Shown: in pieces, positions 9,363 to 18,653 of the stretch
Position numbering within the stretch: the first letter of the stretch is position 1
Layout: each line of letters opens with the position of its first letter
Assembly: GCA_964415045.1 (NCBI GenBank)
Contig: CAYPZL010000001.1
Coordinates: forward strand, 18,176-82,175
DNA from: CAYPZL01 sp964415045
GTDB lineage: Bacteria > Planctomycetota > Phycisphaerae > Sedimentisphaerales > Anaerobacaceae
Length of the DNA stretch: 64,000 nt
Reading direction: 5' to 3'
Position numbers and translations under genes: made by a program
The notes under the pieces: model-generated
What the model was told of the DNA's origin: nothing
The model's input: only the letters and a program-made list of their open reading frames with translations
Databases searched by the model: none

Positions 9363-10202
9363 ATGTGCACGAGGGTGAGCAGACGAGCGCTTTGCATCGT
9401 ATGGGCAGGTTTGGTGTTGACCGGGTGCCGCTGGTACGGGGCGCCGAAGGCCGAGCCGGAGGCGGATTTGCTGGCCGTCGGTCCCGACCAGGAGGCGTTG
9501 TCGATCCCGCCGGACTACGTATCGGCGGCGATCGACGCCACCGGCGGTCTGTCCACCTGGATACAGACCAAAGAGCAGCGATTTTCTGCGGTTGTCGCCA
9601 TCTATGCCGATGACGGCAGCTTCTATCTGACCGAGCACGACGTCGCCGTGTATCCGTGGTCGAACGCCATCACGATTTCGTCCCACGAGCCGCGCGCGAA
9701 GTTCACCTGGCAGCTTGTCGATGGACAGTACGACGTGAAGCAGGGCGACAGACGTCTGGATGTGTCGCCTCGGGCGCAAGCGGGTCGCGACTATGCCGGG
9801 GCCTTGCTCCAGATCGTCACCACGCCGGCGCGCCTGCTCGCTCCGGGCATCGTCCTGTCCCCTCGACCGGCGCCCGTCAGAATCCAGGGCCAGTGGTATC
9901 AGCCGATTGAAGCGAAGTTCCCCACGCAGAAGGTCGTGGTGACGAAAAAGGGCGAAGAGCAAATCGTTGCCCTCGATCCCTATTGGACCCAGGGCGTGTA
10001 CTATCAGAACCAGAAGAGCCGGTTGGTGGACCTGGTCTGGCTGGGGAACCCCGCGGCGCAGAGGTTCCTCCTGGTTCGCGGGTACGATTATGTCCCGGTG
10101 CAGGAGGACGGCGTCCTGGCGCCCACGAAGATCGAATTGTTCCGGACCGATTCGCAGGAGACCTTCGGCGTCCGCCTCTTCCAGGTGGACGTGAAGCCGT
10201 AG
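9363..10202 (+). CDS. lipoprotein of unknown function
   Basis: A 279-residue protein whose start codon lies one base after the nifJ stop, so the two are probably co-transcribed. The N-terminus has a lipoprotein signal with the lipobox LTGC (cleavage before Cys22 in VLTGCRW). The mature part contains alternating beta-strand segments (AIYADDGSFYLTEHDV, FTWQLVDGQYDVKQGDRR, YDYVPVQEDGVLAPTKIELF), suggestive of a beta-rich, LolA/LppX-like lipid-binding fold; that is only a structural guess. I see no catalytic motif. The link to nifJ is probably only transcriptional. Confidence 0.7.
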   Translation: MCTRVSRRALCIVWAGLVLTGCRWYGAPKAEPEADLLAVGPDQEALSIPPDYVSAAIDATGGLSTWIQTKEQRFSAVVAIYADDGSFYLTEHDVAVYPWSNAITISSHEPRAKFTWQLVDGQYDVKQGDRRLDVSPRAQAGRDYAGALLQIVTTPARLLAPGIVLSPRPAPVRIQGQWYQPIEAKFPTQKVVVTKKGEEQIVALDPYWTQGVYYQNQKSRLVDLVWLGNPAAQRFLLVRGYDYVPVQEDGVLAPTKIELFRTDSQETFGVRLFQVDVKP

Positions 10203-10250
10203 AAACGGTCACCCGAAAAGGTCGCCCTGCCGGTAGGACGGGCGCGGTTT

Positions 10251-10375
10251 GTCATCCCTTTGCGCACACTCAGGGCAGGCTGTGAACGAAGCGCAGCGTC
10301 GTGAAGGATCCGGGCTGAGCGCGGGAGAAACTTCTCACTCCGAGGCGAGATCCTTCACCTGCGGTTCAGGATGAC
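10251..10375 (+). repeat. inverted pair of the dispersed intergenic repeat (REP/BIME-like)
   Basis: The left arm starts GTCATCC (10251) and contains GTGAACGAAGCGCAGCG...GTGAAGGATC (10282-10310). The right arm (10349-10375) reads GATCCTTCAC...GGTTCAGGATGAC, the reverse complement of the same consensus. The transcript could fold into a long hairpin. The copy at 1877 has the same consensus in one orientation. The element fills much of the 384-base gap between 10203 and 10586; the rest of that gap shows no gene. It may act as a terminator or stability element for nifJ and the lipoprotein gene. Confidence 0.65.
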
Positions 10376-10586
10376 AGAGTCTCGTTGCCCCGGAATTCCA
10401 CCCCATCCGTAGTGCGCGGTCGCTCTGATCCTCCTACGCTGCCCTTCGCGTTTCATTTCGACTCCCTGCCAGAGACCGATTGCATCCGGGGAATCGGTGG
10501 ACTATCATGGGTGGGTGCCCGTATGGCTACACTGCTGTGTGGGCTGCGCTTCGACAAGAACGTTCTGTGTCACGTAGGTAACCGGG

Positions 10587-11819
10587 ATGTCCAGGCGAGC
10601 AACCATTTGGATTGTTTTCGTTGGTGTTCTGATTGTCGCTCTGGCGGTTTTCTTTGCCGTTCGGGGCGGATTCGGGCCCGGCGCCCCGCCTGTGCGGTAC
10701 GAGCCTGCCGAGCCACCTCCGGCAACGGTCATCGCCGCCGGTGGGTCGGACTGGCCGATGTTCGGGGGAGGCCAGGGACTTCTCGGACGAGCGCCGGGCG
10801 CGCTGTCGGACTCCCTGACGCTGTTGTGGAGGTTCAAGACCGGCGCGGAGGTCAAATCCTGCCCCGTTGTCTGCAACGGACGCGTCTTCGTGGGTTCGTC
10901 CGACGCCAGCGTCTACGCTCTCGATCTGCGCAGCGGCGCAAAACTCTGGAGCTATGCGACCGGTGACGCCGTCGAAGCAGCGCCCTGCGTAACGGGCGGT
11001 TCCGTCTTTGTCGGTTCGGCCGACGGCGTGCTGTACGCTCTTGAAGTTGAGACGGGCGCGCTGCGCTGGAAGTATGAGACCGAGGCGGAGATTCTCGGTG
11101 CGGCCAACTGGACTCTCACGGCGGACGGGCAAGAGATCCGCGTTCTGGTCGGCAGCTATGACAACCGGGTGCATTGCGTCGATGCCAACAGCGGCCAGGC
11201 CGTCTGGGTGTACGAGACGGACAATTACGTGAACGGATCGCCGGCGGCCGATAACGGAAAGTGCGTGTTTGGCGGCTGCGATGCGTTCATCCACGTCCTG
11301 TCGCTGGCCGACGGGTCGGAAGCGGCCCGGATCGACAGCGGTTCCTACATCGCGGCCTCGGCGGCGTTTGTCGACGGGCAGGTGTACGTGGGCAACTATG
11401 ACGGCGTCTTCATCCGGGTCGACGTGGACCCGAACGAGATCGTCTGGGAGTATGACCAGGGCGAGGCGCCGTTCTTTTCCTCTCCCGCCGTCGGGGAGGA
11501 CGTGGTCGTCTTCGGCGGCCGCGATGAGCGCGTGCATTGCGTGCGGCGGGACGACGGCAGCCAGGTCTGGACGTTCAAGACTCTGGGCGAAGTGAACAGT
11601 TCGCCGGCGATTTGCGGTGACAAGGTCGTGGTCGGCTCCGACGACGGGCGGCTGTACATGCTGCGGCTCGGCGACGGGAAGCGCCTGTGGTCGTACGAGA
11701 TGGGCCAGCCCATAACGTCCTCTCCGGCCGTCGCTCACGGGCTGGTGGTCGTCGGTTGCGATGACGGGTACGTTTATGCGTTTGGCCCCAGGACCGGTGA
11801 CAGGAGTGACGCTCGATGA
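10587..11819 (+). CDS. membrane-anchored PQQ-type beta-propeller protein
   Basis: A 410-residue protein with an N-terminal membrane segment (about residues 5-26) and a periplasmic body made of PQQ/BamB-type repeats. Blades recur as VFVGSSDASVYALDLRSGAK, VFVGSADGVLYALEVETGA and VVVGSDDGRLYMLRLGDGKR, roughly every 40 residues. There is no quinoprotein catalytic residue set that I can identify, so a structural or sensing role is likelier than PQQ-dependent dehydrogenation. The gene overlaps the next (glycosyltransferase) by ATGA and begins the exporter operon at 10587-18572. Confidence 0.85.
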   Translation: MSRRATIWIVFVGVLIVALAVFFAVRGGFGPGAPPVRYEPAEPPPATVIAAGGSDWPMFGGGQGLLGRAPGALSDSLTLLWRFKTGAEVKSCPVVCNGRVFVGSSDASVYALDLRSGAKLWSYATGDAVEAAPCVTGGSVFVGSADGVLYALEVETGALRWKYETEAEILGAANWTLTADGQEIRVLVGSYDNRVHCVDANSGQAVWVYETDNYVNGSPAADNGKCVFGGCDAFIHVLSLADGSEAARIDSGSYIAASAAFVDGQVYVGNYDGVFIRVDVDPNEIVWEYDQGEAPFFSSPAVGEDVVVFGGRDERVHCVRRDDGSQVWTFKTLGEVNSSPAICGDKVVVGSDDGRLYMLRLGDGKRLWSYEMGQPITSSPAVAHGLVVVGCDDGYVYAFGPRTGDRSDAR

Positions 11820-13120
11820 GGATCGTGCAGATTACGCCCGGCTCGGGTGACAGCTTCTACTGCGAGAACTGCCTGCGGGATGCGGCCCTGGTCAAGGCCA
11901 TGCGCCGGCTGGAGCACGATATCCTCATGGTGCCTCTCTATCTACCCCTGCAGAGCGACAAGGCCGAGCCGCTGAGCAATGCCCCCATCTTCTTCGGCGG
12001 CGTCAACGTGTATCTCCAGCAGAAGTTTGCCCTGTTTCGCAGGACGCCGCGCTGGATCGACAAACTGTTCGATTCGCGGCGGCTGCTGGAATGGGCCGGA
12101 CGAAAGGCCGGCATGACCAGCGCTCGCGATCTCGGCGAAACCACAGTCTCGATGCTGGAGGGCGAGGACGGCCGGCAGGTCAAGGAACTGGACCGGCTCG
12201 TGGACTGGCTCCAAGCCGAAGAGCAGAAGCCCGACGTCGTGTGCCTCTCCAACATTCTCCTCGGGGGGCTCGCCCGTCGTATCAAGGATCGGCTCGGCGT
12301 TCCCGTTCTCTGCCTGCTGCAGGATGAGGACGGCTTTCTCGACGGCTTGACCTCTCCGTATGCCGAGCAAGCCTGGGAGATCGTTCGCCGGCGGGCCCGT
12401 GACGTCGATGGGTTCCTGGCGGTGACCGACTATTTCGGCCGGACCATGCAGGAGCGGCTCTCGGTCGAGCCAGCGCGAATGCACGTCGTTCACATGGGCA
12501 TCGAGTTGAACGATTACACGCCCCCGGACACCAGGCCGGCCGAGCCGACCATCGGGTATCTCTCGCGCATGTGTCCCCAGCACGGTCTGGACACGCTGAT
12601 CGAGGCCTTTATTTTGCTGAAGAAAGAGCCCGCCCTGGCGTCCGCCAGGCTGCGCATCTCCGGCGGCCGGTATGCCAGCGACGAGCCGTTCATCGAGCAG
12701 ATGCGGCAGAGGCTCCGCGCCGCCGGTGTGCTCGACGACGTCGAGTTCCTGGATACGTTCGACCGCGACGCGAAGCTGGCTTTTCTGCGAAGTCTGACGG
12801 TGTTGTCCGTGCCGGAGCCCAAGCCCGTGGCGTATGGTCTCTACGTGCTGGAGGCCCTGGCGACGGGTGTTCCCGTCGTCGAGCCGGCGATCGGGTCGTT
12901 TCCGGAGACGATTGAGATGGCCGGCGGCGGCGTACTGTACGAACCCAACACGGCCGAAAAGCTGGCCGAATCGTTAGCGGCGCTGCTGTCGGACCCCGAA
13001 GCTGTTGGCCGATTAGGCGCTGAGGGCCGGGCGGGTGTGTGCAAGGCGTTTGATATCGAGCGGACGGCTCGCGACATGGTGGACGTGTGCGAGCGGATGG
13101 CCCGAAAGGGGAATGAGTGA
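11816..13120 (+). CDS. glycosyltransferase family 4
   Basis: A 434-residue protein beginning MRIVQITPGSGDSFYCENCL, with the N-terminal nucleotide-sugar-glycosyltransferase beta-strand typical of GT4. The C-terminal GT-B half contains TIGYLSRMCPQHGLDTLIEA, RLRISGGRYA and the EX7E-type stretch VPEPKPVAYGLYVLEALATG followed by PVVEPAIGSFPE. The donor and acceptor are not evident. It is translationally coupled to the propeller gene upstream and to the ABC ATPase downstream, which suggests that a glycosylated envelope component is handled by this exporter. Confidence 0.85.
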   Translation: MRIVQITPGSGDSFYCENCLRDAALVKAMRRLEHDILMVPLYLPLQSDKAEPLSNAPIFFGGVNVYLQQKFALFRRTPRWIDKLFDSRRLLEWAGRKAGMTSARDLGETTVSMLEGEDGRQVKELDRLVDWLQAEEQKPDVVCLSNILLGGLARRIKDRLGVPVLCLLQDEDGFLDGLTSPYAEQAWEIVRRRARDVDGFLAVTDYFGRTMQERLSVEPARMHVVHMGIELNDYTPPDTRPAEPTIGYLSRMCPQHGLDTLIEAFILLKKEPALASARLRISGGRYASDEPFIEQMRQRLRAAGVLDDVEFLDTFDRDAKLAFLRSLTVLSVPEPKPVAYGLYVLEALATGVPVVEPAIGSFPETIEMAGGGVLYEPNTAEKLAESLAALLSDPEAVGRLGAEGRAGVCKAFDIERTARDMVDVCERMARKGNE

Positions 13121-13814
13121 AACGATGATCGAGCTTGTGGACGTGACGAAGGTGTACGGCGCGCCGGGCGAGGCCGGCGGCGTCAGCGTGCTCAAAGGAA
13201 TCTCCCTGCGCATCGAGAAGGGCCGTTCGATTGTGATCGTGGGCCCCTCGGGCTGCGGCAAGAGCACTTTGCTCAACATCATCGGCGGGCTGGACCATGC
13301 GACCGCCGGCCAGGTGTTGTTCGACGGGCGGAACCTCGCCGAGTTGCCTGATGACGAACTGGCGCGGATACGCAACCGCGAGATCGGGTTCGTGTTTCAG
13401 TTGCATCATCTGCTGCCCCAGTGCACGGTGCTGGAGAACGTGCTGGTGCCCACGCTGGCCGGGTCGGACGGGGCGTCGGCGTCCGAGATGCGCGGACGCG
13501 CGGAGATGCTGCTGGAGCGGGTGGGGTTGAAAGACCGCGTGTCGCACCGGCCGGGCGAGCTTTCCGGGGGGCAGCGCCAGCGGGTGGCGGTGGCGCGGGC
13601 GCTGATCAACGAGCCCAAGCTTCTTCTCGCCGACGAGCCGACCGGGTCGCTGGATGAGGAAACCGCGCAGAGCATTGCGGATCTTTTGGTGGAGTTGAAT
13701 CGGGACGTACGCGTGACGTTGATCGTCGTGACCCACTCGCAGAAGCTGGCCGAACGCATCGGTGACGTGATGGAACTGCACGGCGGCCGATTGAGTGATA
13801 GAGGCGGCGCATGA
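13113..13814 (+). CDS. ABC transporter ATP-binding protein (LolD/MacB type)
   Basis: A 233-residue ATPase with Walker A GPSGCGKST, Q-loop FVFQLHHLLPQ, signature LSGGQRQRVAVARAL, Walker B LLLADEPTGSLD and switch His VTHSQ. The FQ...HHLLP and DEPTGSLD forms are characteristic of the LolD/MacB/FtsE group, which pairs with FtsX-like permeases. The start at 13113 overlaps the glycosyltransferase stop and follows GAAAGGGG; an alternative start at 13125 is possible. It overlaps the permease gene by ATGA and should energise it at the inner face of the membrane. Confidence 0.93.
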   Translation: MSETMIELVDVTKVYGAPGEAGGVSVLKGISLRIEKGRSIVIVGPSGCGKSTLLNIIGGLDHATAGQVLFDGRNLAELPDDELARIRNREIGFVFQLHHLLPQCTVLENVLVPTLAGSDGASASEMRGRAEMLLERVGLKDRVSHRPGELSGGQRQRVAVARALINEPKLLLADEPTGSLDEETAQSIADLLVELNRDVRVTLIVVTHSQKLAERIGDVMELHGGRLSDRGGA

Positions 13815-16800
13815 GCATCTGGCGGCTTATTGCCGAGAGCCTTTGGTTCTACCGGCGTACCAATGTGGCGGTGCTCCTGGCCGTGGTGGTAGCTACCGGT
13901 GTGCTGACCGGGGCGCTGGTGGTCGGAGACTCCGTGTCGTACACGCTCGCCAGGACGCTGGAAGCCCGCCTGGGTGAGGCGGAATTTGCCCTGGTGCCCC
14001 AGGGACGGTATTTCCGAGCGGGGCTGGCCGACGATCTGGCCGAGCAGCTCGGCAGCAGGGTTGCCCCGGTCTTGCAGGTGCCCGGCATCATCACCAACGA
14101 CGACGACACGCGACGCGTCAACCGGGTGACGGTGCTCGGCGTGGACGAGAGGTTCTATGCCGTCGGGCCGGGCGCGAATCCATTTGGCGAGCGGACGGCT
14201 GAGGGAGTGGTTTTGAGCGAGTCCGTCGCCGACCGGCTTGGCGTCACGGCGGGAGGGGAGATCGTTCTGCGAATCGAGAAGCCTGGACTGATGCCGCGCG
14301 ATGTGCCGCTGGTGTCGGACAAGGATCGCACCGTTGCGTTCCGGTTGCGCGTGCAGGCGGTCGCGGGGACGTCCGACTTTGGGCGGTTCGATCTGCGCGC
14401 GAATCAGACGGCGCCGCTCAACGTCTTCGTGCCCTTGGCGTGGTTGGGACAGCAGATCGAGCAGGAAGGCCGGGCCAATCTGCTGCTGGCGGCGCATCTG
14501 AAGCCGGGTATTACGACCGACGAGGTCAACGCCGCCGTGCAGGAGTGCTGGCAGTTGGCCGATGCGGGACTCGAGCTTCGACGTCTGGCGGAGCCGAACG
14601 TCGTGGAGTTACGCAGCCGGAGGATATTCATTGAGGAGTCGTTTGGCAGGGAGGCCGCGAGGGCCACTGACGACGCCGAGAGCATTCTGACGTACTTCGT
14701 CAATGAAATCCGTCGAGGAGAGAAAGCGACGCCGTATTCGATGGTGGCCGCCGTCGGCGGTGACGCGGGACTCGGCAGCCTGATCCCGCGCGACATGGGC
14801 AGCGACGAGGTCATCATCAACCGGTGGTTGGCAGAGGACCTCGGTGCGGCGGTCGGCGATTTTGTCGAGATGACCTATTACCTTGTGGGGCCAAAACGCA
14901 AGCTCCACGAGGTGCGCAGCCGGTTCAAGGTGATCGACGTCGTCGAGCTCGCAGGCCGGGCGAAAGACCCCAATCTCATGCCGGATTTCCCCGGTCTGGC
15001 CGATGCGGAGAACTGCCGCGACTGGGAGCCGGGCGTTCCCATCGATTTGGACAGAATCCGACCGAAGGATGAGCAGTACTGGGACACCTATCGCGGTACG
15101 CCAAAGGCCTTTATCACGCTGACAGCCGGGCAGACCCGCTGGCGCAATCGCTACGGAAATCTGACGGCCGTGCGGTATCCGTATCGCGAGGGGCTCGCGG
15201 AGCAAATCGAGGCGCATCTGCGTGGCGCGGTCGATCCGGCCCAGGCCGGTCTCTTCTTCCAGCCGGTCCGGCAGCGGGGCGCCAAGGCCGGTCGCGAGGG
15301 TACGGATTTCGGACAGCTTTTTCTCGGCCTGAGCATGTTCCTGATCGCCGCGGCCGTCATTCTCACCGGGCTTCTCTTCGTGTTCGGTGTGGAGAGCCGC
15401 GCCGACCAGGTAGGCATGCTGCTGGCTGTAGGCTGGCCTGCGAAGCGTGTCAAGCGTCTGCTCCTGGCCGAGGGTGGTGTCGTGGCGTTGCTCGGGACGC
15501 TCGTCGGCATCTGGGCCGGAGTGGTCTATACACGACTGATGATCTACGGCCTTTCCACGCTGTGGAGCGGCGCGGTCACCGGGACGGCGATTCGGTTTCA
15601 TGCGGAATCCGCGACATTAGCGACCGGCGGTCTGGGCGGCTTGGCGGCGGCGCTGTTCGCCGTCTGGGTGACGCTGCGAAAGCAAGTCTCGCGACCCGCC
15701 TGCCAGTTGATGGCCGGCAATCTCGAACCGCGTCCCGACAGGCGGGGCTCCCGGTTGCGAGGCAAGCTGGGTCTGGTCGTGGCGGTTGTCGCCTTTGCAG
15801 GCGTCATCCTGTTTTTGGTCCTCATGGCCGGTGGTGACAGCCAGGCGGTCGCCGGCGCGTTCTTCGGAGCCGGGGCGCTGCTCTTGCTTGGGGTGTTGGG
15901 TCTGGGCCACGCGGTGCTTCGTACGCTGGCAGCGGGTTGGGACAGACCCATGCTCTCCCTGCGGGGTCTGGGCTTTCGCAGCTCGGCCCGCCGGACCGGA
16001 CGAAGTCTGGCCATCGTCGGTTTGCTTGCCTGCGGCGTGTTCATGGTGGTTGCGGTGGGAGCCAACCGCAGAAATGCGCTCAAAGCGCCGCAGAGCAGAA
16101 GCTCCGGGACCGGCGGCTTTGCCCTGTACGGGGAATCGGCGGTCGCTATTCTGCACGATCTAAACAGCGAGGAGGGACGCAAGGAACTGGGATTGGACCC
16201 GCGGGGCCTTGCGGGCGTCGAGGTGGTCCAGTTTCGTGTGCGCGAGGGGGACGACGCCAGTTGCTTCAATCTGAACCGGGCTCAGCAGCCTCGCCTGCTC
16301 GGCGTGGACCCGAAGGAGCTGGCTCGACGAGACGCGTTTACGTTTACCGAGGTGGTGACGGATGCGGACGGGACGGGTTGGGATCTGCTGGATATGGATC
16401 TCGAGACGGGGGTGGTGCCGGCCGTGGGTGATTATCCCACCGTTTTCTGGGCGCTGGGCAAGAACATCGGCGATGAGCTGGAGTATAGTGACGAGAAGGG
16501 TCGGTCTCTGCGCGTGCGCATCGTGGGAATGGTCGAAAGCTCCATCCTGCAGGGGAGTTTGGTGATTGCCGAGAACGAATTTACCGCGCGGTTCCCTTCG
16601 GTGGACGGGTACGGCGTTTTCCTGATCGACGCGCCGGCCGAGGCGGTCGAGAGCGTCTCGGACGAACTCTCGTCGGCGCTGAGAGATTACGGACTGGTCC
16701 TGACGCCGGCGGCCGAGCGGCAAGCCGCCTTCGGCGCCGTCGAGAATACGTATTTGTCCATATTCATGGTTCTCGGCGGTCTGGGCCTGATTCTCGGCAG

Positions 16801-17128
16801 CATCGGCCTGGGACTGGTGGTGCTGCGCAATATGCTGGAACGGCGCGGCGAGCTGGCGATGCTGCGGGCGGTCGGATTTGACAAGGTCCGCTTGAAGCGT
16901 ATGGTATTCTACGAGCACGGAGGGCTGATGCTGGCCGGGCTGGTGTGCGGGGTCTTCTCCGCCGTCATAGCGGTGATTCCCGCTTTGCAGTCCCCGGGCG
17001 GCGCGGTCCCGTATCTGTCGCTGGCCGCGACGGTGCTGCTGATCGCCGTCAGCGGCGCGCTTTGGGTGTGGATTGCCGCCGGCCTTGCGCTTCGCGGGCA
17101 CCTGCTGGATGCGTTGCGTGTGGAATAG
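13811..17128 (+). CDS. large FtsX-family ABC transporter permease
   Basis: A 1105-residue permease with one N-terminal membrane helix (about 15-40), a long periplasmic region (to about 500), then two FtsX cores: helices near FLIAAAVILTGLLFVFGVES and GVVALLGTLVGIWAGVVYTR, and a second set near FMVLGGLGLILGSIGLGLVV and LVCGVFSAVIAVIPAL. The second core retains the cytosolic coupling stretch ERRGELAMLRAVGF, the typical FtsX motif. The duplicated core means that one chain may act as both halves. LolCDE/MacB-like mechanotransmission of periplasmic substrates is likely; the substrate is unknown. Translationally coupled to the ATPase. Confidence 0.9.
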   Translation: MSIWRLIAESLWFYRRTNVAVLLAVVVATGVLTGALVVGDSVSYTLARTLEARLGEAEFALVPQGRYFRAGLADDLAEQLGSRVAPVLQVPGIITNDDDTRRVNRVTVLGVDERFYAVGPGANPFGERTAEGVVLSESVADRLGVTAGGEIVLRIEKPGLMPRDVPLVSDKDRTVAFRLRVQAVAGTSDFGRFDLRANQTAPLNVFVPLAWLGQQIEQEGRANLLLAAHLKPGITTDEVNAAVQECWQLADAGLELRRLAEPNVVELRSRRIFIEESFGREAARATDDAESILTYFVNEIRRGEKATPYSMVAAVGGDAGLGSLIPRDMGSDEVIINRWLAEDLGAAVGDFVEMTYYLVGPKRKLHEVRSRFKVIDVVELAGRAKDPNLMPDFPGLADAENCRDWEPGVPIDLDRIRPKDEQYWDTYRGTPKAFITLTAGQTRWRNRYGNLTAVRYPYREGLAEQIEAHLRGAVDPAQAGLFFQPVRQRGAKAGREGTDFGQLFLGLSMFLIAAAVILTGLLFVFGVESRADQVGMLLAVGWPAKRVKRLLLAEGGVVALLGTLVGIWAGVVYTRLMIYGLSTLWSGAVTGTAIRFHAESATLATGGLGGLAAALFAVWVTLRKQVSRPACQLMAGNLEPRPDRRGSRLRGKLGLVVAVVAFAGVILFLVLMAGGDSQAVAGAFFGAGALLLLGVLGLGHAVLRTLAAGWDRPMLSLRGLGFRSSARRTGRSLAIVGLLACGVFMVVAVGANRRNALKAPQSRSSGTGGFALYGESAVAILHDLNSEEGRKELGLDPRGLAGVEVVQFRVREGDDASCFNLNRAQQPRLLGVDPKELARRDAFTFTEVVTDADGTGWDLLDMDLETGVVPAVGDYPTVFWALGKNIGDELEYSDEKGRSLRVRIVGMVESSILQGSLVIAENEFTARFPSVDGYGVFLIDAPAEAVESVSDELSSALRDYGLVLTPAAERQAAFGAVENTYLSIFMVLGGLGLILGSIGLGLVVLRNMLERRGELAMLRAVGFDKVRLKRMVFYEHGGLMLAGLVCGVFSAVIAVIPALQSPGGAVPYLSLAATVLLIAVSGALWVWIAAGLALRGHLLDALRVE

Positions 17129-17153
17129 ATAAGGATCGATACAAGGGGTTGCG

Positions 17154-18572
17154 ATGAAAAAACGGGTTGTTGCCGACATCGTACCGATGGCGTTTGCGGT
17201 CGCGGGTGTGATCTGCCTGATGTACGTCTGGCTCAGCGCCGACGCGGCGGTCGATCTCCAGGAGCGGCTGCCGGGCGGCGACAACCGGCCGGCGGGCATT
17301 GCCGGCAGTGACGCTCCGGTAAAGCTTACCGGCACGCTGGTTGCGCTCGACGGTGTGCCGGCGGATCTGCCCGGCGCCTGGCCCCGCTTCCGGGGGGCCA
17401 ACTACGACGGCGTCAGTCGGGAAGCTGTGCCGTTGCAGCGACAATGGCCCGAAGAGGGACCGCCGGAGCTCTGGTCCATCGAGGTGGGGGAAGGGTACGC
17501 CGGAGCGGCGGTCTTGAACGGCAAAGTGTATCTGCTGGACTACGACCGGGCCAACGAAGCGGACGTCGTGCGGTGCCTCTCGCTGGCGGATGGACGTGAC
17601 ATCTGGCAATATTCCTATCCGGTGAAGATCAAGCGATGGCATGGCATGAGCCGTACCGTACCGGCCGTGACCGACGAGTTCGTTGTCACCCTGGGGCCCA
17701 AGGGGCACGTGACCTGCCTGGATGCCAAGACGGGCGAGTTCAAGTGGATGCTGAATCTCGTGCGGGAGTACAACACGAAACTGCCGCAGTGGTATGCGGC
17801 GCAGTGCCCCGTGATCGACGACGGCAAAGCGATCATCGCGCCGGCCGGCGACGTGTTGATGATGGCCGTGGATTGTGCCACCGGCGAGATCGTCTGGCAG
17901 ACGCCCAACCCGGACAGATGGGTGATGACGCATTCGTCGATCGTACCGATGGAATTCAAGGGACGCCGTTTCTACATCTACTGCGGCGGTTCCACCAACG
18001 CCGGCGGCGTCGTCGGCGTTTCGGCCGCCGACGGCAGTGTGGTGTGGAAGACGGAGGAGTGGAAGGTGCGCACGAACGTCCCGATGCCGGTTCTTGTCGG
18101 CGAGGACCGCATCTTCTTCACCGCCGGTTACGGCCAGTACGACAACGGGTGTATGATGATGCGCCTGGTCGAGTCCGACGGCCGGATCGTGCCCGAAGTG
18201 GAGTTTTCTCATCCGACGGATGTTTTCGGCTCCATGCAGCATACGCCGGTCTATTACGAAGGCTATATCTACGGCGTCGGCATGGACAAGCAGTTGAGCT
18301 GTCTCGACGTGCAGGGCAACGTAGTTTGGACCAGCACGAGCGAGAACCGGTTCGGCAGCGGCCCGTATATCATTGCCGACGGTCTCATCTACGTTCTCGA
18401 CGACTCCGGCGTGCTCACGCTCGTCGAGGCCACCTCCAGCGGGTACGTGCAACTGGACCAGGCGCAGGTGCTGGAGGGAATCGAGTCCTGGGCGCCGATT
18501 GCCGTCGCTTCGGGCCGGTTGATCGTGCGGGACCTGACGCGCATGGCGTGTCTGGACGTGGCTCAGCGGTAG
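17154..18572 (+). CDS. membrane-anchored PQQ-type beta-propeller protein
   Basis: A 472-residue protein with an N-terminal membrane segment (about 10-30). The body contains the WPRFRGANYDGVSREAVPLQ entry motif that begins many planctomycete propellers, then blades such as TCLDAKTGEFKWMLNL, MAVDCATGEIVWQTP and GVSAADGSVVWKTE. It resembles the propeller at 28419 (WPQWRGPNRDA) and the one at 21796 (WPRFRGPGGAG). It starts 26 bases after the permease stop and so belongs to the same operon. No catalytic motif seen. Confidence 0.85.
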   Translation: MKKRVVADIVPMAFAVAGVICLMYVWLSADAAVDLQERLPGGDNRPAGIAGSDAPVKLTGTLVALDGVPADLPGAWPRFRGANYDGVSREAVPLQRQWPEEGPPELWSIEVGEGYAGAAVLNGKVYLLDYDRANEADVVRCLSLADGRDIWQYSYPVKIKRWHGMSRTVPAVTDEFVVTLGPKGHVTCLDAKTGEFKWMLNLVREYNTKLPQWYAAQCPVIDDGKAIIAPAGDVLMMAVDCATGEIVWQTPNPDRWVMTHSSIVPMEFKGRRFYIYCGGSTNAGGVVGVSAADGSVVWKTEEWKVRTNVPMPVLVGEDRIFFTAGYGQYDNGCMMMRLVESDGRIVPEVEFSHPTDVFGSMQHTPVYYEGYIYGVGMDKQLSCLDVQGNVVWTSTSENRFGSGPYIIADGLIYVLDDSGVLTLVEATSSGYVQLDQAQVLEGIESWAPIAVASGRLIVRDLTRMACLDVAQR

Positions 18573-18579
18573 AGCGGCG

Positions 18580-18608
18580 TTGATGAAGGCGCCTGGGCCT
18601 GCTATACT
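18580..18608 (+). promoter_or_regulatory. sigma70-type promoter for the FeS/NuoEF operon
   Basis: TTGATG (18580-18585) and TATACT (18603-18608) are separated by 17 bases, placing the transcript start near 18615, about 40 bases ahead of the NHL-protein start. It separates the exporter operon from the seven-gene operon 18654-27495, within which genes overlap or lie at most 19 bases apart. Confidence 0.5.
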
Positions 18609-18653
18609 GCCGGTTCTGCAAGTTGTTTCCAGATAAAGGAATAGAGCGTAATC

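Noticed and set aside
6734..9397. Very long antisense open frame (887 codons) opposite nifJ
   Set aside because: It lies wholly under a strongly conserved enzyme gene, has no recognisable motif, and its Arg/His/Val-rich composition is typical of a mirror frame in GC-rich DNA.
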